DNA from: CAZHGD01 sp964531735
Lineage (GTDB): Bacteria; Armatimonadota; UBA10988
DNA length: 17,726 bases
Direction: 5' to 3'
NCBI GenBank assembly: GCA_964531735.1
Contig: CAZHGD010000153.1
Span: 1-17,726 of the forward strand
In this document: in pieces, positions 1-7,320 of the stretch
Layout: each line of letters starts with the position of its first letter
Position numbering within the stretch: the first letter of the stretch is position 1
Position numbers and translations under genes: made by a program
The notes under the pieces: generated by a model
Told to the model about the DNA's origin: nothing
Database searches by the model: none
The model's input: the letters and a program-made list of their open reading frames with translations, nothing else

Positions 1-800
1 CCCGCCAACGGGCGTCCGAGGCGGAGCGGCGGCGGAGCGGCTCGCCGCTCCGCCAGCGTCCGCTGCGTGCGCAGCACCGCCCCAGCGAGGCCGAAGACCT
101 GGCGCGCGAAGTGGAACGGCTCGGTCGGCAGTTGCGCACGCAGGTGGGTCGCCGCTACACTCGCGCCGCACGCGGGCGGCTCGACCTGCGAGCCACCGTC
201 GCCACCGGCCTGCGCACCGGCGGCGTCCCGTTCCGCCTGCTCCGGTGCCGGCCACGCGTCCTCAAGCCGCGCCTACTGGTGCTCTGCGATGTCAGCGGCA
301 GCGTCATCCGGACGGCGCGGTTCCTCTTGCGGCTGGTCCACGAGACCCAGCGCCTGTTCGACCGCACGGAGGGCTTCGTCTTTGTCGATCGCCCGGTGTC
401 CGCGCTGCCACTGTTCCGCCAGGCCGACTTCGGCGACGCACTGGCGGCACTGGAGCGCCTGCCGGGCCTGGACCTCCACGCGCTATCGGACTTCGGCAAC
501 GTCTTCTACGAGGTCCTGCACCGCCACGCCGAGTTGCTGACCCGGCGCACCACGGTGCTCGTGCTGGGCGACGCCCGCTGCAACCGGTTCGACCCGCAAG
601 CCTGGGCCCTCGCCGACATCCGTCGCCGCGTGGCGGCCGTGATTTGGCTCAACCCCGAGCAGGCGGACCGCTGGTACACGCATGACTCGCGGCTGCGTGA
701 CTACGAGCCGCACCTGGACCATCTGCTGGCGGCCGCCTGCCTGAACGATCTGGCAGCCGCGGTGCGGCTGCTGGCGCAGCGCCGGCCGACCGGCCGGTGA
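1..800 (+). CDS. CoxE-like VWA domain protein, 5' truncated
   Basis: The frame is open from base 3 to a TGA at 798-800 with no stop before the left edge, so this is the C-terminal part of a longer gene; a GTG at 111 is an internal in-frame codon and need not be the start. The sequence shows a von Willebrand factor A domain of the CoxE type: the MIDAS motif DVSGS is encoded at 288-302 after a beta strand (PRLLVLC), followed by SDFGNV near 487-504, LVLGDARCN and IWLNPE. DxSxS binds a divalent metal in VWA domains. CoxE-like proteins usually sit beside a MoxR-type AAA ATPase and act with it as a chaperone or metal-insertion pair; that partner would lie to the left and cannot be seen. The N-terminal visible part is Arg-rich linker encoded by a GC-rich palindrome (31-54). 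Family assignment is firm, biological target unknown. Confidence 0.85.
   Translation, partial: RQRASEAERRRSGSPLRQRPLRAQHRPSEAEDLAREVERLGRQLRTQVGRRYTRAARGRLDLRATVATGLRTGGVPFRLLRCRPRVLKPRLLVLCDVSGSVIRTARFLLRLVHETQRLFDRTEGFVFVDRPVSALPLFRQADFGDALAALERLPGLDLHALSDFGNVFYEVLHRHAELLTRRTTVLVLGDARCNRFDPQAWALADIRRRVAAVIWLNPEQADRWYTHDSRLRDYEPHLDHLLAAACLNDLAAAVRLLAQRRPTGR
31..54. repeat. perfect 10-bp inverted repeat inside VWA gene
   Basis: GGCGGAGCGG (31-40) is followed by a 4-base loop CTCG and its exact reverse complement CCGCTCCGCC (45-54). GCGGAGCGGC also occurs as a direct repeat at 21-30 and 32-41. It lies within coding sequence for an Arg/Ser/Pro-rich linker, so it may be only low-complexity GC-rich coding DNA, but it would form a stable hairpin. 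Confidence 0.5.
782..797 (+). terminator. short GC hairpin at end of VWA gene
   Basis: CCGGCC (782-787), loop GACC, GGCCGG (792-797) forms a 6-bp stem that finishes immediately before the stop codon of the VWA gene. There is no U-tract. It is a weak terminator candidate, listed because a separate promoter follows at 847 and other genes here also end in GC-rich hairpins. Confidence 0.3.
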
Positions 801-846
801 GCGCCGACTGATGGTGCCCGGCGCGCCCGGCCACTCGAACAACAGG

Positions 847-876
847 TTGATCCGTACACACCAGATGGGGTATAAG
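847..876 (+). promoter_or_regulatory. sigma70-type promoter for the pseudopilin gene
   Basis: TTGATC (847-852) and TATAAG (871-876) are separated by 18 bases, about 40 bases upstream of the ATG at 917. The segment is clearly AT-richer than its surroundings, which strengthens the call in such a GC-rich genome. Expected transcript start is near 883. A good Shine-Dalgarno GGAGAGG (907-913) follows just before the start codon. Confidence 0.55.
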
Positions 877-916
877 TGAACTAGTCGGGCGTGCGTAACC
901 CGCACTGGAGAGGCAC

Positions 917-1588
917 ATGCGACGCAACGCATTCACACTCATCGAACTGCTCGTCGTCATCGCGATCATCGCCATTCTGGCGGCCATTCTGTTCCCGGTG
1001 TTCGCGAAGGCGCGCGAAAAGGCGAGACAGTCGAGTTGCCAGAGCAACCTCAAGCAGCTTGGGCTGGCCGCGATGCAGTACGCCCAGGACTACGACGAGC
1101 GGTACGCGGAGTACTCCAAGCCGTGGATCGGCAACGATCCGAACACCAACTACCTCTGCAACCGGATGTCGTACCTTCACCAACTGCAGTCCTATGCCAA
1201 GAGCTGGCAACTGGCCGTCTGCCCGAGCCTGGCCCGACGTGCCACCAACACGGATTGCTGTGGGCGGCAATCGGTGACCTGGAGCTACGGTCCGAACCAC
1301 ACTTACTGGTACGGCGAGCCGTCGGTCGGCGCCGGCAACGCCATGGCCACCTACGAAGTACCGGCGCAGACGTTCATGATCGCCGAGATGGCCGTTCAGC
1401 AGATGGCGTGCAGCGGCGAGTTCGCGGTCGGCGCCACGGGCTGGCCATCGACCACGCCAACCGACTGGGGCGGCGGCGCCTGGGGCGCCACCATCCACAA
1501 CGATGGTTCGAACTACACCTACTTCGACGGCCACGCCAAATGGGTCAAGATTCCGCAGAACCGGAACTGGTCCATGCTGAACCACTAG
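917..1588 (+). CDS. H-X9-DG class prepilin-like protein (pseudopilin), cysteine-rich
   Basis: A 223-residue type II secretion/type IV pilus-like major pseudopilin of the DUF1559 type. The N-terminus is MRRNA/FTLIELLVV, a class III signal peptide cleaved and methylated by prepilin peptidase, followed by a hydrophobic alpha helix and LFPVFAKAREKARQSSC. The C-terminus carries the exact H-X9-DG signature: His in TIHNDG, then nine residues to the DG of YFDGHAKW. The residue before the cleavage site is Ala rather than the usual Gly. Six cysteines lie scattered through the globular part (SSC, LCN, VCP, DCC, ACS), more than in the two paralogues at 9477 and 10396. It is transcribed alone between a promoter and a hairpin. 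The role is likely an extracellular or envelope fibre or secretion-associated subunit; the exact function of this abundant family is not established. Confidence 0.92.
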   Translation: MRRNAFTLIELLVVIAIIAILAAILFPVFAKAREKARQSSCQSNLKQLGLAAMQYAQDYDERYAEYSKPWIGNDPNTNYLCNRMSYLHQLQSYAKSWQLAVCPSLARRATNTDCCGRQSVTWSYGPNHTYWYGEPSVGAGNAMATYEVPAQTFMIAEMAVQQMACSGEFAVGATGWPSTTPTDWGGGAWGATIHNDGSNYTYFDGHAKWVKIPQNRNWSMLNH

Positions 1589-1610
1589 CCGCGTTCCCGC
1601 GATCCAGTCC

Positions 1611-1642
1611 GCGCCCCAGGAGCCGCTCGGCCCCTGGGGCGC
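1611..1642 (+). terminator. intrinsic-type hairpin after pseudopilin gene
   Basis: GCGCCCCAGG (1611-1620) pairs perfectly with CCTGGGGCGC (1633-1642) around a 12-base loop, 23 bases after the pseudopilin stop codon. No U-tract follows, as with the other hairpins in this window. It probably ends the pseudopilin transcript or attenuates read-through into the gene at 1661. Confidence 0.6.
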
Positions 1643-1660
1643 CGCTGTAGGTGTGGCCCC

Positions 1661-2323
1661 ATGGCACAGTCCGACGATGCGCCGTTCGCGGCTCTCCGCG
1701 TGCTCCTGCTCGTGACGTTCGCCGTGCTGGCCCTGATGTACTGGCGCGAGCGCCAACGGCACGTGCCACTGCCCGACCAGCCCAGCCCGACCAGCGCGAC
1801 CGCACCGGCCATCCTGGCCGTGCCGACCCCAGCCGACCGCGGGATCGCGGACGCCAAGGTACTGATCGAGGTGTTGACGTCCAGCGCCGGCCGCTGCGCC
1901 TGCGACGCCGAGACGGCCTTCCTGGGTCAGGCCGTCGCCGACGTGGAGCCCAACCGGCTACGGGTGCGGTTCATCGACACCGAGACCGCGGACGGCCGCT
2001 GGCGCGTCCGCGAGCTGACCGGCCGCACAGGCGGAAACGGCCTGGCGGTGAACGGCCAAGTCGAGTTCAACATCGACCGACCAGCCGCCCAGGGCGGCCC
2101 GCACACGGTGCACCTGATCGGCTGCCTCGACTGGACCCTCTCCGACATCCACGCGGTGGTCGACCGGGCGCTCCGACACGCCTACGGCGGGCACGGGCTG
2201 ACCTTGAGTCGCACGGAGTTCGAGGCCCGCGTGGGCGCCGCCATGGGCCGTCTGCGCGAGCAAGCCCTGGCGAGCCGGGCCGGCGGATCCACCAGCCCGG
2301 CTCCGGTGCCCACTACGCGCTGA
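1661..2323 (+). CDS. membrane-anchored CxC protein, possible thioredoxin-like fold
   Basis: A 220-residue protein with one N-terminal transmembrane segment (about residues 10-27), a Pro-rich linker (36-56) and a soluble domain. The domain begins KVLIEVLTSSAG then CAC (79-81), followed by a helix, a strand RLRVRFIDTE and a late GLAVNG turn. That order (strand, CxC at helix start, strand, G-x-x-x-NG) resembles thioredoxin-like thiol proteins, but the classic cis-Pro is not obvious, so the fold is an inference. Charges on either side of the anchor (DD before, RERQRH after) leave topology uncertain. AGGTG (1649-1653) serves as ribosome binding site. It follows the cysteine-rich pseudopilin by 72 bases, separated by a hairpin, and its 3' end overlaps the convergent deacetylase gene by 11 bases. 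Confidence 0.7.
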   Translation: MAQSDDAPFAALRVLLLVTFAVLALMYWRERQRHVPLPDQPSPTSATAPAILAVPTPADRGIADAKVLIEVLTSSAGRCACDAETAFLGQAVADVEPNRLRVRFIDTETADGRWRVRELTGRTGGNGLAVNGQVEFNIDRPAAQGGPHTVHLIGCLDWTLSDIHAVVDRALRHAYGGHGLTLSRTEFEARVGAAMGRLREQALASRAGGSTSPAPVPTTR

Positions 2324-3212
2324 ACAGCGGCCCCTCCGCGCGCTCGTCTGACCAGCGCCAGGCATCGCGGCCCGGCACCGTGGCGGGCTGCGCCCGATAC
2401 GATTCGTAGAGCGCGGTGTAGGTGGTGGTCGCGATGCCGCGCTCGGCCAGCGCCTCCATCATCAGCGCCATGGTGCGGCAGTCCTCGCTCATGCGGTAGT
2501 TGCTGTGCGGGTGGTTGACCAGCGACAAGTAGTCGAGGTCCAGTTCGTTGGCCCGGTCGACCCAACGCATCTGCACCGTGCACTCCTCCTCGGGCGTTTG
2601 CGGCGGCCGGTGCGGAATGCCCCACGGCACGTACGGCGGCCACGGCAGCGCCAACCAACTGCCGCCACCTTGCGCCTTCAGCACGTTGTCGTGCCAGCCG
2701 TGGCCGGGCATCTCCAGCAGATCCGGGTAGCCCTCCGCGTCGTACCAGTAGGCTTGCTGCAAGCCCGACGGGATGCTGTCGTTGGGCCCGCGCAGGTCGG
2801 TGCTGAAGTACTTCACGCCATACTGGGCCACGACGGCCAGGCGGTCGGCCTGCCCTTGGAAGCCCTTGAAGAAACCGCAGCCGGAGCGCGTGCCGATGCA
2901 CTCGCGGTCGAACACGCGCTGCACCCACTCGATGCCCAGGCTGATCTCGCGGTGCAGCTCGTCGAGACTGATGCCCGGACCGTGCATCTGGTTGTCGCGC
3001 AGCATCTGGTGCGAGTACGTGTGCGACTGCAGGTCGAACAGCGGGTCATCACCGAAGACCCGCTTGAGGGTGTCACCATGCTGCTCGAGCACGCGGCCGA
3101 CCATGAAGAACGTGGCCGGCACGCCATGGTCGCGGTGGAGCCGAGCCAGGACCGGCGCGGCCTTCACGCAGAGATCGGGGTTCTCCAGGTCGTAGTGGAA
3201 AATGTACTGCAT
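2313..3212 (-). CDS. polysaccharide deacetylase family protein (NodB-like)
   Basis: A 299-residue NodB-homology (carbohydrate esterase 4-like) protein. Seen motifs: an altered motif 1, FHYDLEN with Asp8, in place of TFDDG; VPATFFMVG (31-39), typical of the family; motif 2 SHTYSH with His64 and His68, the metal ligands; GTRSGCG as motif 3 with Arg109; TD at 138-139; and LVNHPH (231-236) for motif 5. This fits a metal-dependent N- or O-deacetylase, or an Asp-His-His protein with a changed substrate. The start was chosen at the ATG at 3212-3210 because it opens directly on motif 1 and has GAGGA at 3219-3223; the upstream in-frame extension is Arg-rich and would run into the divergent gene. No signal peptide is visible, so it may act in the cytoplasm. 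It overlaps convergently with the gene at 1661 and is divergent from the gene at 3359. Confidence 0.85.
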   Translation of the reverse strand: MQYIFHYDLENPDLCVKAAPVLARLHRDHGVPATFFMVGRVLEQHGDTLKRVFGDDPLFDLQSHTYSHQMLRDNQMHGPGISLDELHREISLGIEWVQRVFDRECIGTRSGCGFFKGFQGQADRLAVVAQYGVKYFSTDLRGPNDSIPSGLQQAYWYDAEGYPDLLEMPGHGWHDNVLKAQGGGSWLALPWPPYVPWGIPHRPPQTPEEECTVQMRWVDRANELDLDYLSLVNHPHSNYRMSEDCRTMALMMEALAERGIATTTYTALYESYRAQPATVPGRDAWRWSDERAEGPLFSA

Positions 3213-3246
3213 CAGCCATCCTCGCAGGCGCTTGCCGCTCCGCCCT

Positions 3247-3263
3247 TCGCCGCCGCGCGGCGA
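3247..3263. repeat. 7-bp hairpin in divergent intergenic region
   Basis: TCGCCGC (3247-3253) and GCGGCGA (3257-3263) form an inverted repeat with a 3-base centre in the 146-base region between the deacetylase gene and the transglutaminase-like gene. CTTGCCGC also occurs twice here (3231-3238 and 3268-3275). Either could be an operator or chance in GC-rich DNA; no regulator is recognisable. Confidence 0.3.
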
Positions 3264-3297
3264 TGTCCTTGCCGCACGGTCGCGTTCGCGGCGCCGC

Positions 3298-3326
3298 TTG
3301 AATCCGGCCCGGCCACCGGCTACGCT
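3298..3326 (+). promoter_or_regulatory. sigma70-type promoter for the transglutaminase-like gene
   Basis: TTGAAT (3298-3303) and TACGCT (3321-3326) are spaced by exactly 17 bases. The expected transcript start near 3333 lies about 26 bases before the ATG at 3359 and downstream of an alternative TTG codon at 3326, which argues against that earlier start. No equally good promoter was found for the divergent deacetylase gene. Confidence 0.5.
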
Positions 3327-3358
3327 TGACCGACCGGGGACGTGTCGGAGAGCGCGCC

Positions 3359-5878
3359 ATGCCCATGCACCGCCTGACCGTCTCGCTGTTCGCGCTGGCC
3401 GCCGCCGGTGCCCTCGCCGCCGTGTCGGGTCCACCAGCGGAGCCGTGGCCGCCGCAGCCAGGCGACACGCCACGGCAGGCGCAACGCGACTGCACCGGCC
3501 CGACCACCTGGACGCAGGTGGTGGGCGGCACCGTCGACGGCGTCATGGCCCGTTCGCCCATCGGCTACGCGGCGTGGGCCCACACTTGGCAGCCGAACCG
3601 TGAGGTCAGCGTCGCCAACCTCGGCACCACGCCGGTGCGCAACCCGCGGGTGATCGTCAACAACGCCCGCGACTGGGGCACGCCGGAGGCCATCGTCTCC
3701 GAAGCCTGCCGCGGCTTCGAGCGCCAGGCCGATCGGGCCCGCGCGCTGTGGGAATTCCAGCGTCGGCGGCGGTTCCACGCCTGCACCTGGGACGCGGAGG
3801 TGGACGATCCGGTCAAGGCCCTCAACGTCTACGGCTACACGCTGTGCGGCGACGACGCCATCGTCCTCAGCGAGCTCTGGACCGTGGCCGGCCTGGCGAC
3901 GCGCCACGGCTACCCGGTGGGCCACTCGGTGGCCGAAGCCTGGTACGACGGTCTGTGGCACCTGCTGGATGGTGACGAACACTGCCTGTTCCTGCTGCGT
4001 GACAACGAGACCATCGCACCGGAGGCCGAGGTGGTGCGCGACCACGATCTGGTCAAGCGCACGCACACCTACGGCATCCTGTCGGGCGACAGCCGCGACA
4101 CGGACCAGTTCTCGGCCTCGCTCTACGGCTACCGCGGCGCGCGCCGGCCGGAGCCGCTGCGCTCACCGAGCCGGCACACGCTCGACTGGTCGCTGCCGCC
4201 CGGCGCCACCATGACCTGGCGCTGGAGCCACCTCGGCAAGCAGTACAGCGCCGGCGACACCTCGGTCACGCGCATGGCCAAGGATGGCGACGGCGACCTA
4301 CGCCTCGGCTGGGGTCCGGATGCCTACCGCCTGATCGCCAACGCCCAGTTCGTCTACGAACCCGACCTGGCCGCCGCACACGGGCGGCTCTGCCTGGTCG
4401 AGGCCACCAACCTGGCTCCGCCCGCCGAGGGCGGTCTCACCGCCGCCGATCCCGCCCGGCCGGCCGTCGCCACCTTCGGCCTGTCCCTGCCTTACGTGCT
4501 GGTGGGCGGCGCGTTGACGGCGGCCGCACAAGGCGGCGAGCTGCTGGTCAGCACCGCCAGCGACGGCAAGACGTACCAACCCGTGCCGGCAACCGCCGGC
4601 CAGCCGCTGGAGGTGTCGCTCGACGACCGGCTGAGCCCGCGGCGGCAACCGCACTACCGCGTCTGGGTTCGCGTTGAGTTGCGTGGCGGCGCCCGGCTCG
4701 CGCGCCTGCGGCTGGCGCTCGACCTGCAGACGAGTCAGTTGGCGCTACCCGAGCTCGAGCTGGGCGACAACCGCGTCGAGTACCGCGACGCCGGCGACGG
4801 CCCACGGTTGGTGCGCGTGACCCAGAGCTGGGTGGAGCGCTCGGCCTGGTCACGGCCCACGGCACCCGCCCGGGCCCTGGCGCCGGCGGCCGGCGCCACC
4901 GTCGACGGCACCGCGGTGCGTTTCGAGTGGTCGCCGGCCGAGTGCGACGGCGGCGTGGCCGACTACCACTTCGAGCTGTCGGAGTGGCCTGACCTGCGTT
5001 GGCCGCTGTCGCCCAACTTCGAGAAGCTGCTGTCGCGCACCGCACAGCGCGGCACCACGAGCTACCAGACGCCGTACGTGGGCCTGCTCAACCCGGGCCG
5101 GCCGTACTACTGGCGCGTGCGGGCGCAGAGTCGCCAAGGCGTCTGGGGGCCCTGGAGCGCCATCTGGTCGTTCCGTTGCACGGCGCCGGGGGTGCCGCTA
5201 CACGTGCGCTGCGAGCCGTCGCCCGACGGCCGCCGCGTCGAGCTGCGCTGGGCGCCCAACCCGCAAGGCGCGCGGCCGGTCAGCTACCGCATCTACGGCA
5301 GCGATGAGCAGGGCTTCACCGCGAGCGACGAGCCGCAGCGCGTCGACTTCGGCTACGGGTTCTGCCGCACGATGGACGAGTACCAGGCCCGCGAGAAGGA
5401 CAAGTCCTGGCAGCGCTACGTGCAGTGGCCGGCCAACCACGTCGCCGAGACCAAGGCCACGGCCTTGCCGGTGGCCGGCGTCGGCCTGACCGAGCCGGGC
5501 CGCAACCTGGCCTGCTACCGCGTCGTGGCGGTCGACGAGCAGGGCCGCCGCAGCGGCCCGAGCGACCTGGCCGAGGTGCCCCGGCCGCTCATCGTCACCG
5601 CGCCGCCGAGCAGTGCCGTCAAAGGCCAGGCGTTCGAGTACCGGCCGCGCACCGTGGCCAGCATCGGCCACCTGACCTGCCGCACGTCGTATACCCCAGC
5701 GTTCTGGGAGCGCGAGATGCCGCGTTGGCGGTTGGTCCGCGGGCCGGACTGGCTGCGGCTCGACGCGGACAGCGGGCTCCTGAGCGGCCAGCCGACCGGC
5801 GGCGAGAGCGCTGTCGAAATCGACGTCACCACACCGGCCGGTGTGGCTCGGCAGAGCTTCAACCTGGGGGTGAAGTGA
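3359..5878 (+). CDS. secreted transglutaminase-like protein with fibronectin III and Ig-like domains
   Basis: An 839-residue exported protein. The start is the ATG at 3359 with GGAG at 3347-3350; it opens a signal peptide (MPMHRLTVSLFALAAAGAL, cleavage near residue 25-30). Residues 115-215 look like a transglutaminase-like cysteine peptidase fold: Cys163 in TLCGDDA, His189 in VGHSVAEAWYDG and Asp204 in WHLLDGDEH supply the catalytic triad spacing. Residues 280-490 are beta-rich and unassigned. Two fibronectin type III-like repeats follow (about 505-608 with YYWRVRAQS, and 611-740 with YRIYGSDEQG and CYRVVAVDEQGRRSGPS). The last 90 residues end in WLRLDADSGLLSGQPT, the signature of a cadherin-like putative Ig (He_PIG) domain. 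The protein is probably a cell-surface or secreted binding/processing enzyme; its substrate is unknown. The stop codon sits inside a terminator stem. Confidence 0.82.
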   Translation: MPMHRLTVSLFALAAAGALAAVSGPPAEPWPPQPGDTPRQAQRDCTGPTTWTQVVGGTVDGVMARSPIGYAAWAHTWQPNREVSVANLGTTPVRNPRVIVNNARDWGTPEAIVSEACRGFERQADRARALWEFQRRRRFHACTWDAEVDDPVKALNVYGYTLCGDDAIVLSELWTVAGLATRHGYPVGHSVAEAWYDGLWHLLDGDEHCLFLLRDNETIAPEAEVVRDHDLVKRTHTYGILSGDSRDTDQFSASLYGYRGARRPEPLRSPSRHTLDWSLPPGATMTWRWSHLGKQYSAGDTSVTRMAKDGDGDLRLGWGPDAYRLIANAQFVYEPDLAAAHGRLCLVEATNLAPPAEGGLTAADPARPAVATFGLSLPYVLVGGALTAAAQGGELLVSTASDGKTYQPVPATAGQPLEVSLDDRLSPRRQPHYRVWVRVELRGGARLARLRLALDLQTSQLALPELELGDNRVEYRDAGDGPRLVRVTQSWVERSAWSRPTAPARALAPAAGATVDGTAVRFEWSPAECDGGVADYHFELSEWPDLRWPLSPNFEKLLSRTAQRGTTSYQTPYVGLLNPGRPYYWRVRAQSRQGVWGPWSAIWSFRCTAPGVPLHVRCEPSPDGRRVELRWAPNPQGARPVSYRIYGSDEQGFTASDEPQRVDFGYGFCRTMDEYQAREKDKSWQRYVQWPANHVAETKATALPVAGVGLTEPGRNLACYRVVAVDEQGRRSGPSDLAEVPRPLIVTAPPSSAVKGQAFEYRPRTVASIGHLTCRTSYTPAFWEREMPRWRLVRGPDWLRLDADSGLLSGQPTGGESAVEIDVTTPAGVARQSFNLGVK

Positions 5879-5908
5879 GTCCGGCGAACCGCACCGGACG
5901 CACTTCAC
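5870..5908. terminator. bidirectional hairpin terminator
   Basis: GTGAAGTGAGTCCGG (5870-5884) pairs with CCGGACGCACTTCAC (5894-5908) over 15 positions with one mismatch, around a 9-base loop. It lies between the convergent genes ending at 5878 and 5921, and its left arm contains the TGA stop codon of the first. The symmetrical position suggests it ends transcription from both sides. Confidence 0.75.
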
Positions 5909-5920
5909 GCCGACCCGGAG

Positions 5921-7243
5921 CTAGACCACCCACGGCCCGCGGTAGTCGCGGGTCAGCCACTTCGGGTCACCCGTGCCACCGGTGAACTCGCACTTGACCG
6001 GGTCCCAGGTGAACCGGGCGTGGTTGTAGTAGCTCTGGTTCATCAGGTGGCAGCAGATCACGCTGTGGCTGCCGACGATCTCGCTGGTGATCGGCTTCTT
6101 GCGGCTCCGCACGCAGGCCATGAAGTCCGAGATGTGGTTCTGGCTGACGTACAGCCGGACCTTCGCGTCCTTCAGGTAGGCTTGCTCCGCCTTGCGCAGT
6201 TCGGCCGCCAGCGAGGTCTCGCCGCTCTTCTTCTGCGCCTGGTTGAACTCGGCGACGGTCTTGCCATCGACGATCATGTGGAACCGGCCGCGGTTGACCT
6301 TGACCTCGCCGCCCGCGCCGAAGAAGTGGACACCATAGCCATCGGTGTGCTGCACGTAGACGCCGCTCGCGTAGACGAGTCTGCAGCCGCGCTTGGCCTT
6401 TTCGTTGGCCGGCGGCACCACTTCCACCGGGCCGCTGTCGTCCATGCCGAGGCCCCACTGGGCGATATCGAGGTGATGGGCGCCCCAGTCACAGACCATG
6501 CCGCCGCCGTACTCCTTGTACGTGCGCCAGTTCGGGAAATGGCCGTGCACGCCACGTGGCGAGAGCACCGAGTTGTACGGGCGCATCGGGCCAGGACCGA
6601 TCCACAGGTCCCAGTTGAGGCCGGGTTCCATCGGCTCCTCCCGCAGGTCGCACGGCCTGCCCGGGTCGCCGAACTGGCAATCGACATGGTGGATCTTGCC
6701 GATGGCGCCGTTCTGCACCAGTTCGCAGGCGATGCGGAACTCGCGGCTGGAGCGCTGCATCGAGCCGGTCTGCAGCACCCGCTGGTTGGCTGCCACGGCC
6801 TTCATCACCTCGACGGCCTCGTGGATGTTGTGCGTCAGCGGCTTCTCGCAGTAGACGTCCTTGCCAGCCTTGAGCGCCGCGATGGTCTGGAAAGCGTGCC
6901 AGTGGTCGGGGGTGGCGATCACCACCGCGTCGATGTCCTGGCGCGCGAGCAGCTCGCGGAAATCGGTGTAGGCGGCGCAGTCCTTGTTGCCGTAGCGGTC
7001 GTCGACGCGCTTCTTGGCCGCTTCGCGGCGCGTGGTGTCCACGTCGCAGACCGCCAGCACGCGGGTGTCCTGGCCGAGGAAGCCGCCCATCAGACCACGC
7101 GCCTGGATGCCCATGCCGATGAAGCCGATGCCGATCTTGGCGTTCGGGCCGCTGGCGGCGCCGGCGCGCGAAGGCAGTATGAACGGCGCTGCGATAGCCG
7201 TGGTGGCCGTGCGCTTGAGGAATTCGCGTCGTGAGATAGCCAT
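5921..7243 (-). CDS. Gfo/Idh/MocA family oxidoreductase, Tat-exported
   Basis: A 440-residue NAD(P)-dependent sugar or inositol dehydrogenase-like protein. It starts MAISRREFLKRT, a twin-arginine signal with hydrophobic stretch to about residue 30, so it is probably exported folded with its cofactor. The Rossmann fold shows IGIGFIGMGIQARG (37-50) and VLAVCDVD; YCEKPLTHN (131-139) holds the family's EKP motif with catalytic Lys134; GGGMVCDWGAHHLDIAQWGLG (split here as GGGMVCDWGAHH then LDIAQWGL, about 247-264) carries the conserved His/Asp region. The start ATG at 7243-7241 is chosen for the Tat motif and the AAGGA at 7249-7253. It has its own promoter and a structured leader. The length and features match the large Tat-exported Gfo/Idh/MocA groups of Planctomycetota, Armatimonadota and relatives, which are generally linked to carbohydrate use; the substrate cannot be told. 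Confidence 0.93.
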   Translation of the reverse strand: MAISRREFLKRTATTAIAAPFILPSRAGAASGPNAKIGIGFIGMGIQARGLMGGFLGQDTRVLAVCDVDTTRREAAKKRVDDRYGNKDCAAYTDFRELLARQDIDAVVIATPDHWHAFQTIAALKAGKDVYCEKPLTHNIHEAVEVMKAVAANQRVLQTGSMQRSSREFRIACELVQNGAIGKIHHVDCQFGDPGRPCDLREEPMEPGLNWDLWIGPGPMRPYNSVLSPRGVHGHFPNWRTYKEYGGGMVCDWGAHHLDIAQWGLGMDDSGPVEVVPPANEKAKRGCRLVYASGVYVQHTDGYGVHFFGAGGEVKVNRGRFHMIVDGKTVAEFNQAQKKSGETSLAAELRKAEQAYLKDAKVRLYVSQNHISDFMACVRSRKKPITSEIVGSHSVICCHLMNQSYYNHARFTWDPVKCEFTGGTGDPKWLTRDYRGPWVV

Positions 7244-7253
7244 GCTCGTCCTT

Positions 7254-7293
7254 CCCGTTGCGGGGGCGCGCTGCCCCGCGCTGCCGCAACGGG
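7254..7293 (-). promoter_or_regulatory. structured leader (nested inverted repeat) upstream of oxidoreductase
   Basis: CCCGTTGCGG (7254-7263) and CCGCAACGGG (7284-7293) form a perfect 10-bp stem enclosing a second small stem (GGGC 7264-7267 with GCCC 7273-7276). On the transcribed minus strand the interior holds two copies of GGCAGCGCG. The element lies between the likely promoter and the Shine-Dalgarno, ending one base before the AAGGA. It could stabilise the mRNA, tune translation, or bind a regulator as DNA; no known riboswitch class is recognised. Confidence 0.5.
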
Positions 7294-7320
7294 CCGGCCG
7301 GGCGAAGCGAGCCACGGCGT

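Noticed and set aside
3326..3358. TTG start for the transglutaminase-like gene at 3326
   Set aside because: It coincides with the -10 promoter hexamer, has no ribosome binding site, and the ATG at 3359 gives a clean signal peptide with GGAG at proper spacing.
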